Assembly (NCBI RefSeq): GCF_029024625.1
Contig: NZ_CP118953.1
Location: forward strand, 1,054,001 to 1,118,000
Source: Staphylococcus chromogenes
GTDB lineage: Bacteria > Bacillota > Bacilli > Staphylococcales > Staphylococcaceae
Length of the DNA: 64,000 nt
Reading direction: 5' to 3'
A program made the translations under genes and the position numbers. The notes beneath the pieces were generated by a model that was given only the letters and a program-made list of their open reading frames with translations, did not search any database and was not told where the DNA came from. Every line of letters starts with the position of its first letter. The stretch's first letter is position 1. Shown piece after piece: positions 8,715 to 20,041 of this stretch.

Positions 8715-9326
8715 ATGTCTAAATTTGATGAGCAAATTACTGTAGTAAAACGTCAAACACTTTTTGATGATGAAAAAAATGCATTCAATGGCTTCATTGC
8801 AAAACATAACCCTAAAAGTACAGAAATTTTCGAAGCCTTAAATGAATATGAGATAAAACGTCGAGGTGATATGGAAGAGGATCCTTCTTATAAGCAATTG
8901 ATTTCTTATTGTTTGCTAGAAAATGAACTAGGGGAAATTCTAGTTTATGAACGTTTGTCAGGAGGGGGAGAAGCACGTTTACACGGACAAAGTTCTATTG
9001 GTGTGGGAGGACATATGAATGACGTTCCTCACGCTCAAAACATCTCATCGTTAATTACAGTGAATGCGAGTCGTGAACTTGAAGAAGAAGTGGGTCTCGT
9101 GGTGACTGACGCGAATGCATTAGAGCATATAGGATTTATTAATGATGACTCAAATGAAGTAGGGCAAGTGCACATTGGTGTTGTGTTTAAAATAAAAGTC
9201 AATTCGAATAAAATAGAGGCAAAAGAGACGGACACTTTAAAAATAGAATGGAAATCTTTAGATAAAATAAATGATTTTAACGAATTTGAATCATGGAGTG
9301 CTCTAATTTTAAAAGAAATGAAATAG
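8715..9326 (+). CDS. Nudix-like phosphohydrolase, unknown substrate
   Basis: A 203-residue soluble protein. It contains a recognisable but expanded Nudix box: GGHM at about 98-101 and SRELEEEVG at 119-127. The canonical spacing between the glycine and the REUxEE half is 14 residues; here it is about 21, so the loop is enlarged. Nudix enzymes hydrolyse nucleoside diphosphates linked to another moiety, and no substrate can be read from the sequence. The start at ATG 8715 has GGAG 6 nt upstream; 8712 and 8676 are less likely. It sits between rplT and the next unknown gene, as in other staphylococci. Confidence 0.82.
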   Translation: MSKFDEQITVVKRQTLFDDEKNAFNGFIAKHNPKSTEIFEALNEYEIKRRGDMEEDPSYKQLISYCLLENELGEILVYERLSGGGEARLHGQSSIGVGGHMNDVPHAQNISSLITVNASRELEEEVGLVVTDANALEHIGFINDDSNEVGQVHIGVVFKIKVNSNKIEAKETDTLKIEWKSLDKINDFNEFESWSALILKEMK

Positions 9327-9335
9327 GTGATCATG

Positions 9336-10259
9336 ATGAGTGATATTATCCCGTTTCCTAAAAGAAGAGAGAAAATAGAACATGATATCGACACTTATTT
9401 TGAACAAGAGCAATTTGAAAAGGTTTATGATTTATTTATAGAATATGAGAAACATTATGAATTAACACCTTCTCTTGCGATAAAAAAATGTCAAACTTTG
9501 TGGGAAGTGCAAGCTTACTTAGAACTTAAAGAAGAAGCGAACATACTTATGATACAAGGATATCAACCTTATGACACATTGATGATTTTTTACGTAAAAA
9601 GCTTGTTTCAATTACAGCAATATCGTGCAGTGGTCGATGTCATTGAGCAAGTAATTGATGAAGTCAAAGAGCATCAGACGCGATTGATTTTTCTACCTAT
9701 CAAAGATGAAGCAAACGCTAAGCTCAACCAACGTTACGACTTTATGCAACATCAATTACAGAAATTTGTTCAACTCTCAACACAAGAGCAAGCAAAACTC
9801 ATTTTAGATTTAATTGATGATCAAGCCTATCAATTTACAGAAACATTGGCATTTTATTTGAATTATGAAGCATTAAATTATCGGATTATCACATTAATTC
9901 TTGAATATTTAACATTTGCTCGTTATAATCAAACCGTTCGAATTGAAAAATTTGAAAATGAAATTGAAGTTAATCCATTTTCGTTACCGGGTGTTTCACA
10001 CACGGACTTTAAAAATACGCTCATGCCTCGTGTCGTCGACAAATTAGAAAAAGATATGCCATCGTTAGTAAAAGAAGCGTACGTCCACTTAAATACGCAT
10101 AATATTGCATTATATCCAATCGAACTTTCAACAATTGCATCTATTGAAGATTGGATAGAAGGTTATCACATCTATTTTAAATCGCTTATAGGTGAACCAA
10201 TAGATTCTGAGCAAAACTATAGCGAAGTGGTGGATTTTATTAAAATGTTAAATACATAG
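9336..10259 (+). CDS. Conserved staphylococcal protein with TPR-like helical repeats, function unknown
   Basis: About 307 residues and mostly amphipathic helices (for example YFEQEQFEKVYDLFIEYEKHYE near the N-terminus), suggesting tetratricopeptide-like repeats rather than an enzyme. There is no signal peptide or membrane segment. Starts at GTG 9327, ATG 9333 and ATG 9336 are in frame; AGGTGAT at 9325-9331 favours 9333 or 9336. It probably forms a unit with the preceding Nudix gene, whose stop overlaps its ribosome-binding site. The following gene, tig, has its own promoter. Confidence 0.75.
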   Translation: MSDIIPFPKRREKIEHDIDTYFEQEQFEKVYDLFIEYEKHYELTPSLAIKKCQTLWEVQAYLELKEEANILMIQGYQPYDTLMIFYVKSLFQLQQYRAVVDVIEQVIDEVKEHQTRLIFLPIKDEANAKLNQRYDFMQHQLQKFVQLSTQEQAKLILDLIDDQAYQFTETLAFYLNYEALNYRIITLILEYLTFARYNQTVRIEKFENEIEVNPFSLPGVSHTDFKNTLMPRVVDKLEKDMPSLVKEAYVHLNTHNIALYPIELSTIASIEDWIEGYHIYFKSLIGEPIDSEQNYSEVVDFIKMLNT

Positions 10260-10268
10260 GCGCTTGGG

Positions 10269-10297
10269 TTTATCCCCTTGCCAACCTATGCTATAAT
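10269..10297 (+). promoter_or_regulatory. Extended -10 promoter of tig
   Basis: TGCTATAAT (10289-10297) is a perfect extended -10 element. TTTATC at 10269-10274 is a weak -35 with a 17-bp spacer. Confidence 0.65.
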
Positions 10298-10343
10298 AAA
10301 GAAGTTGAAAAATTTTAATAGGATATCATGGAGGTTTATACAC

Positions 10344-11657
10344 ATGACAGCAACTTGGGAAAAGAAAGAAGGCAATGAAGGGTTATTACAAGTAACTGTT
10401 CCTGCTGAAGAAGTAGATAAAGCATTAGATCAAGCTTTTAAAAAAGTAGTAAAACAAATTAACGTACCTGGTTTCCGTAAAGGGAAAGTACCACGTCCAA
10501 TTTTTGAACAACGTTTTGGCGTTGAAGCTTTATACCAAGACGCAGTAGATATTTTACTACCTAAAGCATATAGTAATGCTGTAGAAGAAGCAGGTATCAG
10601 CCCTGTTGATCAACCTGAAATTGAAGTCACTCAAATTGAAAAAGGGAAAGAATTTAAATTCGACGCAACAGTGACTGTTGAACCTGAAGTTGAATTAGGT
10701 GACTATAAAGGTTTAGAAATTGAAAAACAAGATACGGAATTAACAGACGAAGAGGTTGAAACAACAATCAACCAACGTCTAGAAGCTATGGCTGATATGG
10801 TCATCAAAGAAGATGGTAAAGTCGAAGAAGGCGATACTGTCAACCTTGACTTTGATGGTTATGTTGATGGCGAACAATTCGAAGGCGGCCAAGCTGATGG
10901 TTACGACTTAGAAATCGGTTCTGGTATGTTCATTCCTGGTTTCGAAGAACAACTTGTTGGTTTAAAAGTCGGCGAGGAAAAAGATGTTGAAGTCACATTC
11001 CCAGAAGAATACCACGCTGAAGAATTAGCAGGTAAACCAGCAACATTCAAAACAAAAATTAATGAAATCAAAACTAAAGAAGTTCCTGAATTAGACGATG
11101 AACTTGCAAACGAGTTAGATTCAGAAGCAAACACTGTAGATGAATACAAAGAAAACTTACGTAAACAACTTGCAGAATCAAAAGCGACTGAAGCTGAAAA
11201 TGTTCAAAAAGAAGAAGCAATTACTAAAGCAACAGATAACGCTAAAGTAGATATTCCAGATGCAATGATTAAAACTGAAGAAGATCGTATGCTTCAAGAA
11301 TTTGCGCAACGTTTACAACAACAAGGATTAAATCTTGAAACATATTTCCAAATCTCAGGTCAATCTGAAGAAGATTTACGCGGTCAAATGAAAGAAGACG
11401 CAGAACAACGTGTGAAAACGAACTTAACATTAGCTGCGATTGCAGATGCAGAAAACATTGAGGCATCTGATGAAGATGTTGAAAAAGAACTTGAAACCAT
11501 GAGTTCACAATTTGGTATTTCTGTTGATGATATTAAGGCTACATTAGGAAATACGGATATTGTTAAAAATGATGTTCGTGTTAAAAAAGTCATCGATTTA
11601 TTAGTCAATGAAGCTAAATTCGTGGAAGCAACGCAAAAAGAAGACGACGAAAAATAA
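10344..11657 (+). CDS. tig: Trigger factor, ribosome-associated chaperone and prolyl isomerase
   Basis: Trigger factor binds ribosomal protein L23 at the exit tunnel and folds nascent chains. The ATG at 10344 follows GGAGG and gives 437 residues, beginning [13 protein letters not shown]. Extending to an ATG at 10278 would run through the promoter. The ribosome-docking signature GFRKGKVPR is at 43-51. An FKBP-type PPIase domain lies at about 160-245 ([14 protein letters not shown]...), followed by a helical C-terminal chaperone domain. Its pairing with clpX is conserved in Firmicutes. Confidence 0.97.
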   Translation: MTATWEKKEGNEGLLQVTVPAEEVDKALDQAFKKVVKQINVPGFRKGKVPRPIFEQRFGVEALYQDAVDILLPKAYSNAVEEAGISPVDQPEIEVTQIEKGKEFKFDATVTVEPEVELGDYKGLEIEKQDTELTDEEVETTINQRLEAMADMVIKEDGKVEEGDTVNLDFDGYVDGEQFEGGQADGYDLEIGSGMFIPGFEEQLVGLKVGEEKDVEVTFPEEYHAEELAGKPATFKTKINEIKTKEVPELDDELANELDSEANTVDEYKENLRKQLAESKATEAENVQKEEAITKATDNAKVDIPDAMIKTEEDRMLQEFAQRLQQQGLNLETYFQISGQSEEDLRGQMKEDAEQRVKTNLTLAAIADAENIEASDEDVEKELETMSSQFGISVDDIKATLGNTDIVKNDVRVKKVIDLLVNEAKFVEATQKEDDEK

Positions 11658-11709
11658 GTCTTACAATTCGCTAATAAATCCAATAGCAATTAAATAAATG
11701 AAAGTTGCG

Positions 11710-11758
11710 GGGTGAGTGATTGAAGCCAAGTTATGCACAAGGGTTTCACACTCACTCC
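11710..11758 (+). terminator. Possible hairpin terminator between tig and clpX
   Basis: GGGGTGAGTG and CACTCACTCC are complementary across a 28-nt loop, but the T tract after it is weak (TATCTTATTTTA). It could be an attenuating rather than a complete terminator. Confidence 0.4.
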
Positions 11759-11780
11759 TATCTTATTTTATGCAAATAAC

Positions 11781-11810
11781 TTGAAAGTATTTCTGGTTGC
11801 GTAATAAAAT
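11781..11810 (+). promoter_or_regulatory. Candidate promoter of clpX
   Basis: TTGAAA (11781-11786) and TAAAAT (11805-11810) are spaced by 18 bp. No CtsR-type operator was seen. Confidence 0.45.
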
Positions 11811-11852
11811 GCATTTTAGTATAGTCATAGAAGAACAGGGGTGTAATCAATT

Positions 11853-13115
11853 ATGTTTAAATTCAATGAAGATGAAGAAAACTTAAAATGTTCTTTCTGT
11901 GGTAAAGATCAAGACCAAGTCAAAAAGCTTGTAGCAGGAAGTGGCGTATACATTTGTAACGAATGTATCGAACTTTGCTCTGAGATAGTTGAGGAAGAAT
12001 TGAGTCACAACGAAGCAGAAGAACTTACTGAGTTACCTACACCAAAAGAAATAATGGAACAATTAAACAATTATGTAATTGGTCAAGATAAAGCTAAAAA
12101 ATCATTAGCTGTTGCGGTTTATAATCACTATAAACGTGTAAAACAATTAGGGCCTAAAGATGATGATGTTGAATTGCAAAAAAGTAATGTTGCGTTAATT
12201 GGTCCAACAGGTAGTGGTAAAACATTATTAGCTCAAACTTTAGCGCGTACACTTAACGTGCCTTTCGCAATTGCTGATGCGACGAGTCTAACAGAAGCAG
12301 GTTATGTTGGGGAAGACGTTGAAAACATTCTATTACGTCTTATTCAGGCTGCTGATTTCGACATTGATAAAGCAGAAAAAGGAATTATTTATGTCGATGA
12401 AATCGATAAAATTGCACGAAAATCAGAAAATACGTCAATTACGCGCGATGTTTCTGGTGAAGGTGTTCAACAAGCCTTGCTTAAGATTTTAGAAGGTACA
12501 ACTGCAAGTGTACCGCCACAAGGTGGACGTAAACACCCAAACCAAGAATTTATCCAAATTGATACGACGAATATTTTATTCATTTTAGGTGGCGCCTTTG
12601 ATGGTATCGAAGAAGTTATCAAACGTCGCCTCGGTGAAAAAGTGATTGGCTTCTCTAGTAGTGAAGCTTCAAATTATGACGATGCTTCATTGTTAGAACA
12701 TATTCGTCCTGAAGATTTACAAACTTATGGGTTAATTCCAGAATTTATTGGACGTGTGCCAATTGTTGCAAATTTAGAGACTTTAGATGTTGAAGCATTG
12801 AAAAATATTTTAACGCAGCCTAAAAATGCACTTGTTAAACAATATACAAAAATGTTAGAACTTGATGATGTTGCACTTGAGTTCACTGAAGAAGCACTTG
12901 ATGCCATTAGTAATAAAGCAATTGAGCGTAAAACAGGCGCTCGAGGACTTCGTTCAATCATTGAGGAAGCATTAATTGATATTATGTTTGATGTGCCTTC
13001 AACTGAAAATGTTGCAAAAGTCGTCATTACAGAAGAAACAATTATAAACGAAACTGAGCCTGATTTATATGATTCAGAAGGTCACTTACTTAACGATAAG
13101 AAAACTTCTGCATAA
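11853..13115 (+). CDS. clpX: ATP-dependent Clp protease ATP-binding subunit ClpX
   Basis: An AAA+ unfoldase that feeds substrates to ClpP. The 420-residue protein has an N-terminal zinc-binding domain with C13, C16, C35 and C38. Walker A GPTGSGKT is at 117-124 and Walker B IIYVDEID at about 178-185. The ClpP-docking loop IGF is at 265-267. The pore-loop region (GYVGED, 150-155) is intact. It is preceded by tig and followed by its own terminator. Confidence 0.98.
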   Translation: MFKFNEDEENLKCSFCGKDQDQVKKLVAGSGVYICNECIELCSEIVEEELSHNEAEELTELPTPKEIMEQLNNYVIGQDKAKKSLAVAVYNHYKRVKQLGPKDDDVELQKSNVALIGPTGSGKTLLAQTLARTLNVPFAIADATSLTEAGYVGEDVENILLRLIQAADFDIDKAEKGIIYVDEIDKIARKSENTSITRDVSGEGVQQALLKILEGTTASVPPQGGRKHPNQEFIQIDTTNILFILGGAFDGIEEVIKRRLGEKVIGFSSSEASNYDDASLLEHIRPEDLQTYGLIPEFIGRVPIVANLETLDVEALKNILTQPKNALVKQYTKMLELDDVALEFTEEALDAISNKAIERKTGARGLRSIIEEALIDIMFDVPSTENVAKVVITEETIINETEPDLYDSEGHLLNDKKTSA

Positions 13116-13134
13116 ACAATAGGCATTAATATTG

Positions 13135-13174
13135 GCCTAAGCTGAATGTAACGATTCAACTTAGGCTTTTTTTA
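13135..13174 (+). terminator. Terminator after clpX
   Basis: GCCTAAGCTGAAT pairs with ATTCAACTTAGGC and is followed by T7. It lies immediately before ysxC. Confidence 0.88.
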
Positions 13175-13186
13175 TGAGGTGAAACA

Positions 13187-13780
13187 ATGAATATCAATCC
13201 AAACAATGTAGAAATTTTAATTAGCGCTGTAAAACCCGAACAATATCCAGAATTAAATTTACCAGAGGTTGCTTTAAGTGGGCGTTCAAACGTAGGGAAA
13301 TCTACATTCATTAATAGTATGATTGGTCGAAAAAATATGGCAAGAACATCACAACAACCTGGGAAAACGCAAACGTTAAACTTTTTTAATATTGATGAAC
13401 AACTTATTTTTGTGGACGTGCCTGGGTATGGATACGCAAAAGTAAGTAAAAAGCAAAGAGAAGCTTTCGGAAAGATGATAGAAACCTATATCACCGAACG
13501 TGAACCTCTGAAACTCGTGATTCAATTAGTGGATTTAAGACATCCACCGACTGAAGATGATGTGTTAATGTACGATTTTCTAAAATACTATGAAATTCCA
13601 ACGCTTATTATCGCAACAAAAGAAGATAAAATTCCTAAAGGTAAAGTACAAAAGCATATTAAAATTATTAAAGAAAAATTAGATCTCGAGGCTGGTGATC
13701 AAATTATCAGTTACTCTTCATTACAAAAAACAAAGCAAGACCTCATATGGAAGGCCATATCACAATATATTGAAAATTGA
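13187..13780 (+). CDS. ysxC: Ribosome biogenesis GTPase YsxC (EngB family)
   Basis: A small essential GTPase acting in 50S assembly. It has 197 residues: G1 GRSNVGKS at 32-39, G3 DVPGYG at about 74-79 and G4 ATKEDK. It starts 12 nt after the clpX terminator, behind ATGAGGTGAAACA. The G4 motif reads TKED rather than the common TKxD, so the aspartate is retained one position along. The gene symbol engB is also used. Confidence 0.96.
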   Translation: MNINPNNVEILISAVKPEQYPELNLPEVALSGRSNVGKSTFINSMIGRKNMARTSQQPGKTQTLNFFNIDEQLIFVDVPGYGYAKVSKKQREAFGKMIETYITEREPLKLVIQLVDLRHPPTEDDVLMYDFLKYYEIPTLIIATKEDKIPKGKVQKHIKIIKEKLDLEAGDQIISYSSLQKTKQDLIWKAISQYIEN

Positions 13781-13829
13781 GTTTGACGAAATGTTGACAT
13801 TCTTATAAACGCCACATAAATTTAGGCAG

Positions 13830-13844
13830 TTTTAATTAGAATGA
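13830..13844 (+). promoter_or_regulatory. Candidate PerR-like box at the hemA promoter
   Basis: The 15-mer TTTTAATTAGAATGA matches the PerR consensus TTATAATTATTATAA at 11 of 15 positions and overlaps the -35 region. PerR regulates hemA in Bacillus subtilis. The match is imperfect in an AT-rich region, so this is only a candidate. Confidence 0.3.
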
Positions 13845-13863
13845 CTCTCATCTATGTTATAAT
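13836..13863 (+). promoter_or_regulatory. Promoter of the hemAXCDBL operon
   Basis: TTAGAA (13836-13841) and TATAAT (13858-13863) have a 16-bp spacer, 32 bp before hemA. Confidence 0.55.
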
Positions 13864-13895
13864 TTGGGTATTGTAGAAATAACGGGGGCGTTATC

Positions 13896-15236
13896 ATGTA
13901 TATTATTTCTGTGAGTGTGAACCATCACACTGCGAACGTATCATTGAGAGAAAAATTAAGTTTTAATAACGCGGATATGGGGCGCGTACATGAAACGTTA
14001 TTTGAAACAAAATCAATTTTAGAAAATGTGATTTTATCAACTTGTAATCGTACAGAAGTTTATGCGGTAGTTGATCAAATCCATACGGGTAGATATTATA
14101 TTCAACGATTTTTAGCGCGAGAATTTAATTTTGATGTTGATGAAATTAAGCAAATTAGCGATGTGAAAGTTGAAAATGAGGCAGTTGAACATTTGTTTCG
14201 AGTAACATCCGGTCTAGATTCGATTGTTCTTGGGGAAACCCAAATCTTGGGTCAAATGAGAGATGCTTTCTTTACTGCACAACAAGCAGAAACAACAGGA
14301 ATTATATTTAATGAATTATTTAAACAAGCGATTACATTTAGTAAAAAAGCACATCATGAAACAGATATTGCTGATCATGCGACAAGTGTCTCTTACGCCG
14401 CAGTCGAATTAGCTAAAAAAGTCTATGGAAAGCTACATCGTCGCAACGCCTTGGTCATTGGCGCAGGCGAAATGGCTGAACTTGCTATATTGAACTTAAA
14501 AGGGGCGGGTGTGAGTCAAATCACTGTATTGAATCGTACGGTTGAACGTGCGGAAGCCTTGGCTTCAAAACATGGCATTCAATCTTCATCATTGCGTAAT
14601 TTATCCCACTTTTTACCGCAATCGGATATTGTGATTAGTTCAACAAGTGCTGAAGGTTTTGTGATTACGAAAGAAATGATTGAGTTGAGCCATGATATTA
14701 ACAAAAATGCGCAACAACTATTCATCGATATTGCTGTACCTAGAGATATTGAACCTATCGATAGTGTTAATGCAAATTTATTTATTTACGACGTCGATGA
14801 TTTAAAAGGACTTGTTGATGCAAACATGAGAGAACGTGAAAAAGCAGCTGAGAAAATTGCTTCACTCATACCAGCAGAAATTGAAAAACATAACGAATGG
14901 GTGAAAATGTTAGGGGTTGTGCCAGTAATTCGTGCTTTACGTGAAAAAGCAATGACTATTCAGCAAGATACAATGGCTAGTCTTGATCGTAAATTGCCAC
15001 ATCTCACAGAACGTGAACGTAAAGTCATTTCTAAGCATACTAAAAGTATTATCAACCAAATGTTAAAAGACCCTATTAAACAAGCAAAAGAAATCAGTGA
15101 CGATCACTATTCAGAAGAAAAATTAGCATTGTTTAAAACGATATTTGATTTAGATGTATCTACAGACTACAAAACAGAAGCAGCTGAGAAAAAGAAACTA
15201 AAATTAAAACAAAGATTTTTTCTACTCGATAATTAA
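13896..15236 (+). CDS. hemA: Glutamyl-tRNA reductase
   Basis: The first committed step of C5-pathway tetrapyrrole synthesis: NADPH-dependent reduction of Glu-tRNA to glutamate-1-semialdehyde. The protein has 446 residues. The catalytic Cys50 lies in STCNRTE and the substrate-binding region is [15 protein letters not shown]. The NADPH site is [10 protein letters not shown], and a helical dimerisation domain forms the C-terminus. It is the first gene of a six-gene operon. In staphylococci its protein level is known to be limited by HemX, encoded next. Confidence 0.97.
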   Translation: MYIISVSVNHHTANVSLREKLSFNNADMGRVHETLFETKSILENVILSTCNRTEVYAVVDQIHTGRYYIQRFLAREFNFDVDEIKQISDVKVENEAVEHLFRVTSGLDSIVLGETQILGQMRDAFFTAQQAETTGIIFNELFKQAITFSKKAHHETDIADHATSVSYAAVELAKKVYGKLHRRNALVIGAGEMAELAILNLKGAGVSQITVLNRTVERAEALASKHGIQSSSLRNLSHFLPQSDIVISSTSAEGFVITKEMIELSHDINKNAQQLFIDIAVPRDIEPIDSVNANLFIYDVDDLKGLVDANMREREKAAEKIASLIPAEIEKHNEWVKMLGVVPVIRALREKAMTIQQDTMASLDRKLPHLTERERKVISKHTKSIINQMLKDPIKQAKEISDDHYSEEKLALFKTIFDLDVSTDYKTEAAEKKKLKLKQRFFLLDN

Positions 15237-15250
15237 AGAATGGTGATGCT

Positions 15251-16087
15251 ATGGAAGAAGTTTTTTTAATTCGCTTCCACGAAGGAATCTTTATTATTTA
15301 TTTGATAAGCGTTATTTGTTTAACATTAGATGTATTGCAAAAAAATAGTAAGTTTCAAAATATTGGTTTTTATACGTTAGGGTTAACGTGGGTGCTTCAA
15401 ACGATTTCGCTTGTATTATATATCTTTTGGATGGGTCAACTCCCGCTAACATCTATTATTGAAAGCTTTTATATTCTAACATGGCTCATCCTGACGATTA
15501 CATTTATATTTTCAGTTTTTAGAAGTTCAGAATTTATGATAGCATTTTTAAATCTTTTAGGATTTTTATTTATGGCTATTCATACTTTTCATCCAAATCA
15601 ATTTAGACTTGATGGCACGCGCTTAAATGCTGTCAATGAATTACTCGTTTTTCACATTTCGTTTGCATTATTAAGCTATGTACTCTTCGCGATTGCATTT
15701 GTGAATGCGTTGCTTTATTTGATTCAGTTTCGCAATCTCAAAGAAAAGCGTTTTACTCAAGAATATTTTAGAATTGGAAGTGTCGCAACGCTTGAAAAAG
15801 GGGTCTTTTATAGCTCTTTTCTTGGTGCTATGCTACTTTTTGTAAGTCTCATTCTTGGGGTACAATGGGGACTTATATCAGTGGGTACCCCTATTTTTTA
15901 CGATTTAAAAGTCATTTCGTCTTTATTGATTTTAATTTGTTATATTGTTTATATCACATCAAGATTATTGCGCAAGTTTTCGTCACTTGCGTTAATTTAT
16001 GGTAACATTGCATTATTTTTCTGTTGTATGATTAATTTGATATTAGTCACTCAATTATCAAATTTTCACCAATGGACTGGTGTTTAA
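15251..16087 (+). CDS. hemX: HemX, membrane regulator of HemA abundance (CcsA-like)
   Basis: An integral membrane protein of 278 residues with about eight hydrophobic helices. It resembles the cytochrome c assembly protein CcsA/CcmC family and keeps the tryptophan-containing LGVQWGLISVG stretch near residues 206-216. In S. aureus HemX lowers the cellular amount of HemA; that role is transferred here by synteny. The ribosome-binding site is GGTGATG. It lies 14 nt downstream of hemA. Confidence 0.9.
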   Translation: MEEVFLIRFHEGIFIIYLISVICLTLDVLQKNSKFQNIGFYTLGLTWVLQTISLVLYIFWMGQLPLTSIIESFYILTWLILTITFIFSVFRSSEFMIAFLNLLGFLFMAIHTFHPNQFRLDGTRLNAVNELLVFHISFALLSYVLFAIAFVNALLYLIQFRNLKEKRFTQEYFRIGSVATLEKGVFYSSFLGAMLLFVSLILGVQWGLISVGTPIFYDLKVISSLLILICYIVYITSRLLRKFSSLALIYGNIALFFCCMINLILVTQLSNFHQWTGV

Positions 16088-16108
16088 ATCAGGGTTGGAG
16101 GATGAATT

Positions 16109-17035
16109 ATGCGTAAATTAATAGTAGGTTCAAGACGTAGTCAATTGGCACTTACACAAAGCCAGCAATTTATTGATAAATTAAAGTCAGTTGACCCGTC
16201 CTTAGAAATCGAAATAAAGGAAATTGTAACGAAAGGAGATCAAATTGTTGATCGTCAATTGTCGAAAGTAGGAGGAAAAGGTTTATTTGTCAAAGAAATC
16301 CAAAATGAACTGTTTAATCATTCTATCGACTTTGCCATTCACTCATTAAAAGATGTCCCAAGTGAATTACCTTCAGGATTAACGATTGGTTGTATTCCTG
16401 ACCGTGAACTTCCCTATGATGCCTATATCGCTAAAAATCATATACCGCTAGATAAGTTGGCAGCGGGGAGTATAGTTGGAACTAGCTCTCTTCGTCGAGG
16501 TGCACAAATATTAGCAAAATATCCGCATTTGGAAATTAAATGGATTCGAGGCAATATTGATACGCGATTGCGCAAATTGAAAGAAGAAAATTATGATGCT
16601 ATTATTTTGGCTGCTGCGGGATTAAAGAGAATGGGTTGGTCTGACGATATCGTTACCACATATTTAGATGAACAACTTATGGTACCCGCTATCGGTCAAG
16701 GGGCATTAGGAATAGAATGTCGCGAAGAGGATCATGATTTATTAGAATTATTACATAAAGTCCATAACGCGTCTGTAGCGCAATGTGTGACTGCCGAACG
16801 TACATTTTTAAAAGAGATGGATGGAAGTTGCCAAGTTCCAATTGCAGGTTATGCACAAATGACGCCAGAGGGCAACATCCGCTTTAAAGGTTTAGTTATG
16901 TCTCCAGATGGCTCACAACGTTATGAAGATGAAAGAATAGGTTCAGATCCTGTTGATTTAGGCAAAAAAGTAAGTGAACATTTAAAAGCACAAGGTGCTG
17001 ACGCAATTATAAAAGCTTTAAACGATTCTTATTGA
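16109..17035 (+). CDS. hemC: Porphobilinogen deaminase (hydroxymethylbilane synthase)
   Basis: Polymerises four porphobilinogens to hydroxymethylbilane. The 308-residue protein carries the dipyrromethane cofactor on Cys241 ([12 protein letters not shown]). Substrate-binding arginines lie in SSLRRGAQ (about 126-133) and [11 protein letters not shown]. It lies 21 nt after hemX with a GGAGG ribosome-binding site. Confidence 0.97.
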   Translation: MRKLIVGSRRSQLALTQSQQFIDKLKSVDPSLEIEIKEIVTKGDQIVDRQLSKVGGKGLFVKEIQNELFNHSIDFAIHSLKDVPSELPSGLTIGCIPDRELPYDAYIAKNHIPLDKLAAGSIVGTSSLRRGAQILAKYPHLEIKWIRGNIDTRLRKLKEENYDAIILAAAGLKRMGWSDDIVTTYLDEQLMVPAIGQGALGIECREEDHDLLELLHKVHNASVAQCVTAERTFLKEMDGSCQVPIAGYAQMTPEGNIRFKGLVMSPDGSQRYEDERIGSDPVDLGKKVSEHLKAQGADAIIKALNDSY

Positions 17036-17045
17036 GGTGTTTTAG

Positions 17046-17735
17046 ATGAAGCCAATTGTATTGATGACACAAACCCATGAATATCAAGATCAACGTGTAG
17101 CGATTAAGCATGTACCTTTAATCGAAACTGTTGCGTTAGACTTTGATGACAAGGCGTTGTGTCCACATTATGATTGGCTTATTTTTACGTCTAAGAATGC
17201 GGTGAAATATTTTTATCCGTATTTAAAACTTATCAAATATGATCAACTCGCCGTAGTGGGCGTCAAAACAAAACAACTATGTGATAAGATGAAAATAGAC
17301 GTAGATTTTTGTCCAACAGATTTTTCACAAGAGGGGCTATTCAACCAACACCCTTTTAAAAAGGGAGATCGTGTACTGATACCCTCAAGTCGTCAAGCAA
17401 GAACGTTCCTGCAAAATGCTTTAAAAGAAAGCGGCATACAAGTGACTAAAATTGATTTGTATGAAGTTCAACCCAAATATGAAAGCATTCAAGAGATTCT
17501 AGATACGATGATGCATCGACAAGTAGATGCCATCACCTTTGCGAGTTCCTCAGCAGCACATGCTTTTTTTGAGGCGAAACCACCACATAATGAAAATATC
17601 TATTTTGCTATTGGACAACAAACAGCGCAAACAATACGAAAGTTAGGTTATTCATGTTTTGTCGCAGAGGTCCAAACTCTTGAAAGTATGATTACTAAAA
17701 TTGTTGAAAAGAGGTTTTATAATGATGGAATTTGA
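17046..17735 (+). CDS. hemD: Uroporphyrinogen-III synthase
   Basis: Cyclises hydroxymethylbilane with inversion of ring D. The family is poorly conserved. The 229-residue protein has the two-lobed pattern, with TSKNAVKYF (about 56-64) and [12 protein letters not shown] (about 166-177) as the recognisable motifs. Its 3' end overlaps the start of hemB by 11-14 nt, consistent with translational coupling. Identity rests on motif plus operon position. Confidence 0.92.
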   Translation: MKPIVLMTQTHEYQDQRVAIKHVPLIETVALDFDDKALCPHYDWLIFTSKNAVKYFYPYLKLIKYDQLAVVGVKTKQLCDKMKIDVDFCPTDFSQEGLFNQHPFKKGDRVLIPSSRQARTFLQNALKESGIQVTKIDLYEVQPKYESIQEILDTMMHRQVDAITFASSSAAHAFFEAKPPHNENIYFAIGQQTAQTIRKLGYSCFVAEVQTLESMITKIVEKRFYNDGI

Positions 17736-18702
17736 TAGACATAGACGCCTACGCGTTTCACCAACTATGAGAGCAATGGTAAGAGAAACGCATTTAAGAA
17801 AAGAAGATTTAATTTATCCTATTTTTGTTGTAGAAAAAGATGACGTCAAAAAAGAAATTGCTTCTCTTCCAAATGTATACCAAATCAGTTTGAATTTACT
17901 TCACGAAGAGATAAAAGAGGCTTATGATTTAGGCATTAGATCATTTATTTTTTTCGGAATTCCAAATGAAAAAGATGAGTGCGGAACAGGTGCGTTTATC
18001 GATAATGGTGTCATTCAACAAGCGACGCGTATTGCTAAAAAATTATATGACGATATTCTCGTTATCGCAGATACTTGTTTATGTGAGTATACAGATCATG
18101 GCCATTGTGGTTTAATCGATGAACATACAAATGATGTAGATAATGATAAAACATTACCATTACTTGTTAAAACTGCCATTTCTCAAGTAAAAGCAGGCGC
18201 TGATATTATTGCTCCAAGTAATATGATGGATGGCTTTGTGACTGAGATTAGACATGGATTAGATGAAGCCGGTTTCCAACACATTCCAATTATGAGTTAT
18301 GGAATCAAATATGCTTCAAGTTTCTTTGGACCATTTCGAGATGCAGCTGAATCCACTCCTTCTTTTGGAGATAGAAAAACCTATCAAATGGACCCAGCGA
18401 ATCGCTTAGAAGCATTACGCGAGTTAGAAAGTGATTTAAAAGAGGGTGCGGATATGATGATTGTTAAACCTGCACTCAGTTATTTGGATATTATTAGAGA
18501 TGTGCGTAATCATACTAACATTCCCGTGGTTGCCTATAATGTCAGTGGTGAATACAGTATGACTAAAGCAGCAGCTTTAAATGGTTGGATAGACGAAGAA
18601 AGAGTTGTTATGGAACAAATGATTTCTATGAAACGTGCAGGTGCAGATTTAATCATTACGTATTTCGCGAAAGATTTATGTAAATATATCGAGAATCAAT
18701 AG
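17725..18702 (+). CDS. hemB: Delta-aminolevulinic acid dehydratase (porphobilinogen synthase)
   Basis: Condenses two 5-aminolevulinate molecules. The ATG at 17725 gives 325 residues beginning [10 protein letters not shown], aligning with the S. aureus start as I recall it. ATG 17722 is equally near the AAAAGAGG ribosome-binding site. The metal-binding cluster [11 protein letters not shown] is present. The Schiff-base lysines lie in MSYGIKYAS and MIVKPALSY. The start lies inside hemD. Confidence 0.96.
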   Translation: MEFDRHRRLRVSPTMRAMVRETHLRKEDLIYPIFVVEKDDVKKEIASLPNVYQISLNLLHEEIKEAYDLGIRSFIFFGIPNEKDECGTGAFIDNGVIQQATRIAKKLYDDILVIADTCLCEYTDHGHCGLIDEHTNDVDNDKTLPLLVKTAISQVKAGADIIAPSNMMDGFVTEIRHGLDEAGFQHIPIMSYGIKYASSFFGPFRDAAESTPSFGDRKTYQMDPANRLEALRELESDLKEGADMMIVKPALSYLDIIRDVRNHTNIPVVAYNVSGEYSMTKAAALNGWIDEERVVMEQMISMKRAGADLIITYFAKDLCKYIENQ

Positions 18703-18714
18703 GAGGCAAACGTT

Positions 18715-19998
18715 ATGCGTTATAAAAAGTCTAGTGAAGCATTTGAAATTGCAGAAAAATTAATGCCTGGAGGTGTTAATAGTCCTGTCCGCGCGTTTAA
18801 AGCTGTCGACACACCGCCTCTATTTATGGAGCGTGGAGAAGGTAGTAAAATTTATGATATAGATGGAAATGAATATATCGATTATGTTTTGAGTTGGGGC
18901 CCCCTCATTTTAGGGCATCGCAATCCTAAAGTGATAGATGCCATTCATAGTGTAGTTGACAGAGGAACGAGCTTTGGGGCATCCACATTAGAGGAAAATC
19001 GTTTAGCGCAACTCGTGATTGATAGAGTGCCCTCTATCGAAAAAGTAAGAATGGTTTCTTCTGGTACGGAAGCCACATTAGATACGTTAAGACTTGCGCG
19101 TGGTTTCACAGGTAAAAATAAAATTATTAAATTTGAAGGGAATTACCATGGCCATAGTGACTCTTTATTAATTAAAGCAGGTTCAGGCGTAGCCACATTA
19201 GGACTACCTGATTCGCCTGGTGTTCCAGAAGGTACTGCAAAAAATACGATAACAGTCCCATATAATGATTTGGAAGCTGTTCAATATGCTTTTGATCAAT
19301 TTGGTGATGATATCGCAGCTGTAATTGTTGAACCAGTTGCAGGAAATATGGGAGTTGTGCCGCCGGTTGAAGGGTTCTTACAAGGATTAAGAAAAATAAC
19401 AACGGATAATCAGGCACTCCTTATTTTTGATGAAGTGATGACTGGATTTCGTGTGGGATATCACTGTGCACAAGGTTACTTTAACGTTACACCAGATTTA
19501 ACATGCCTAGGAAAAGTGATTGGTGGCGGCTTACCTGTGGGTGCATTCGGAGGAAAGAAAGAGATTATGGATCATATTGCCCCAAGTGGGGAGATCTATC
19601 AAGCGGGTACATTGTCTGGAAATCCATTAGCGATGACAAGTGGTTATATGACATTAAGCCAATTAACACCAGAAAGCTATGACTATTTTAATACACTAGG
19701 CGATATGTTAGAAGAAGGATTAAAAGCGACGTTCAAAAAATATAATGTTCCAATCGTGATTAACCGTGCGGGATCGATGATAGGATTCTTTTTAAATGAA
19801 GGCCCAGTGACTAATTTTAAACAGGCCAATCAAAGCGATTTGACAATGTTTAGTCATATGTACCGCGAGTTAGCGAAAGAAGGTATCTTTTTACCACCTT
19901 CACAATTCGAAGGTATGTTCTTATCAACTTCACATACGAAAGAGGATATACAAAAGACTTTAGATGCATTTGATGTTGCACTAAGCCGCATTGTCTAA
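18715..19998 (+). CDS. hemL: Glutamate-1-semialdehyde 2,1-aminomutase
   Basis: A PLP enzyme converting glutamate-1-semialdehyde to 5-aminolevulinate. It has 427 residues, with the PLP lysine K267 in [10 protein letters not shown] and the class III aminotransferase block [16 protein letters not shown] before it. It is the last gene of the hem operon, functionally the step after HemA, and is followed by a hairpin terminator. Staphylococci usually have a second paralogue elsewhere (hemL2), which is not in this window. Confidence 0.97.
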   Translation: MRYKKSSEAFEIAEKLMPGGVNSPVRAFKAVDTPPLFMERGEGSKIYDIDGNEYIDYVLSWGPLILGHRNPKVIDAIHSVVDRGTSFGASTLEENRLAQLVIDRVPSIEKVRMVSSGTEATLDTLRLARGFTGKNKIIKFEGNYHGHSDSLLIKAGSGVATLGLPDSPGVPEGTAKNTITVPYNDLEAVQYAFDQFGDDIAAVIVEPVAGNMGVVPPVEGFLQGLRKITTDNQALLIFDEVMTGFRVGYHCAQGYFNVTPDLTCLGKVIGGGLPVGAFGGKKEIMDHIAPSGEIYQAGTLSGNPLAMTSGYMTLSQLTPESYDYFNTLGDMLEEGLKATFKKYNVPIVINRAGSMIGFFLNEGPVTNFKQANQSDLTMFSHMYRELAKEGIFLPPSQFEGMFLSTSHTKEDIQKTLDAFDVALSRIV

Positions 19999-20041
19999 AG
20001 ATATTTTACTGCCTTTTTTACTTATTTAAGTTGCATGAAAA

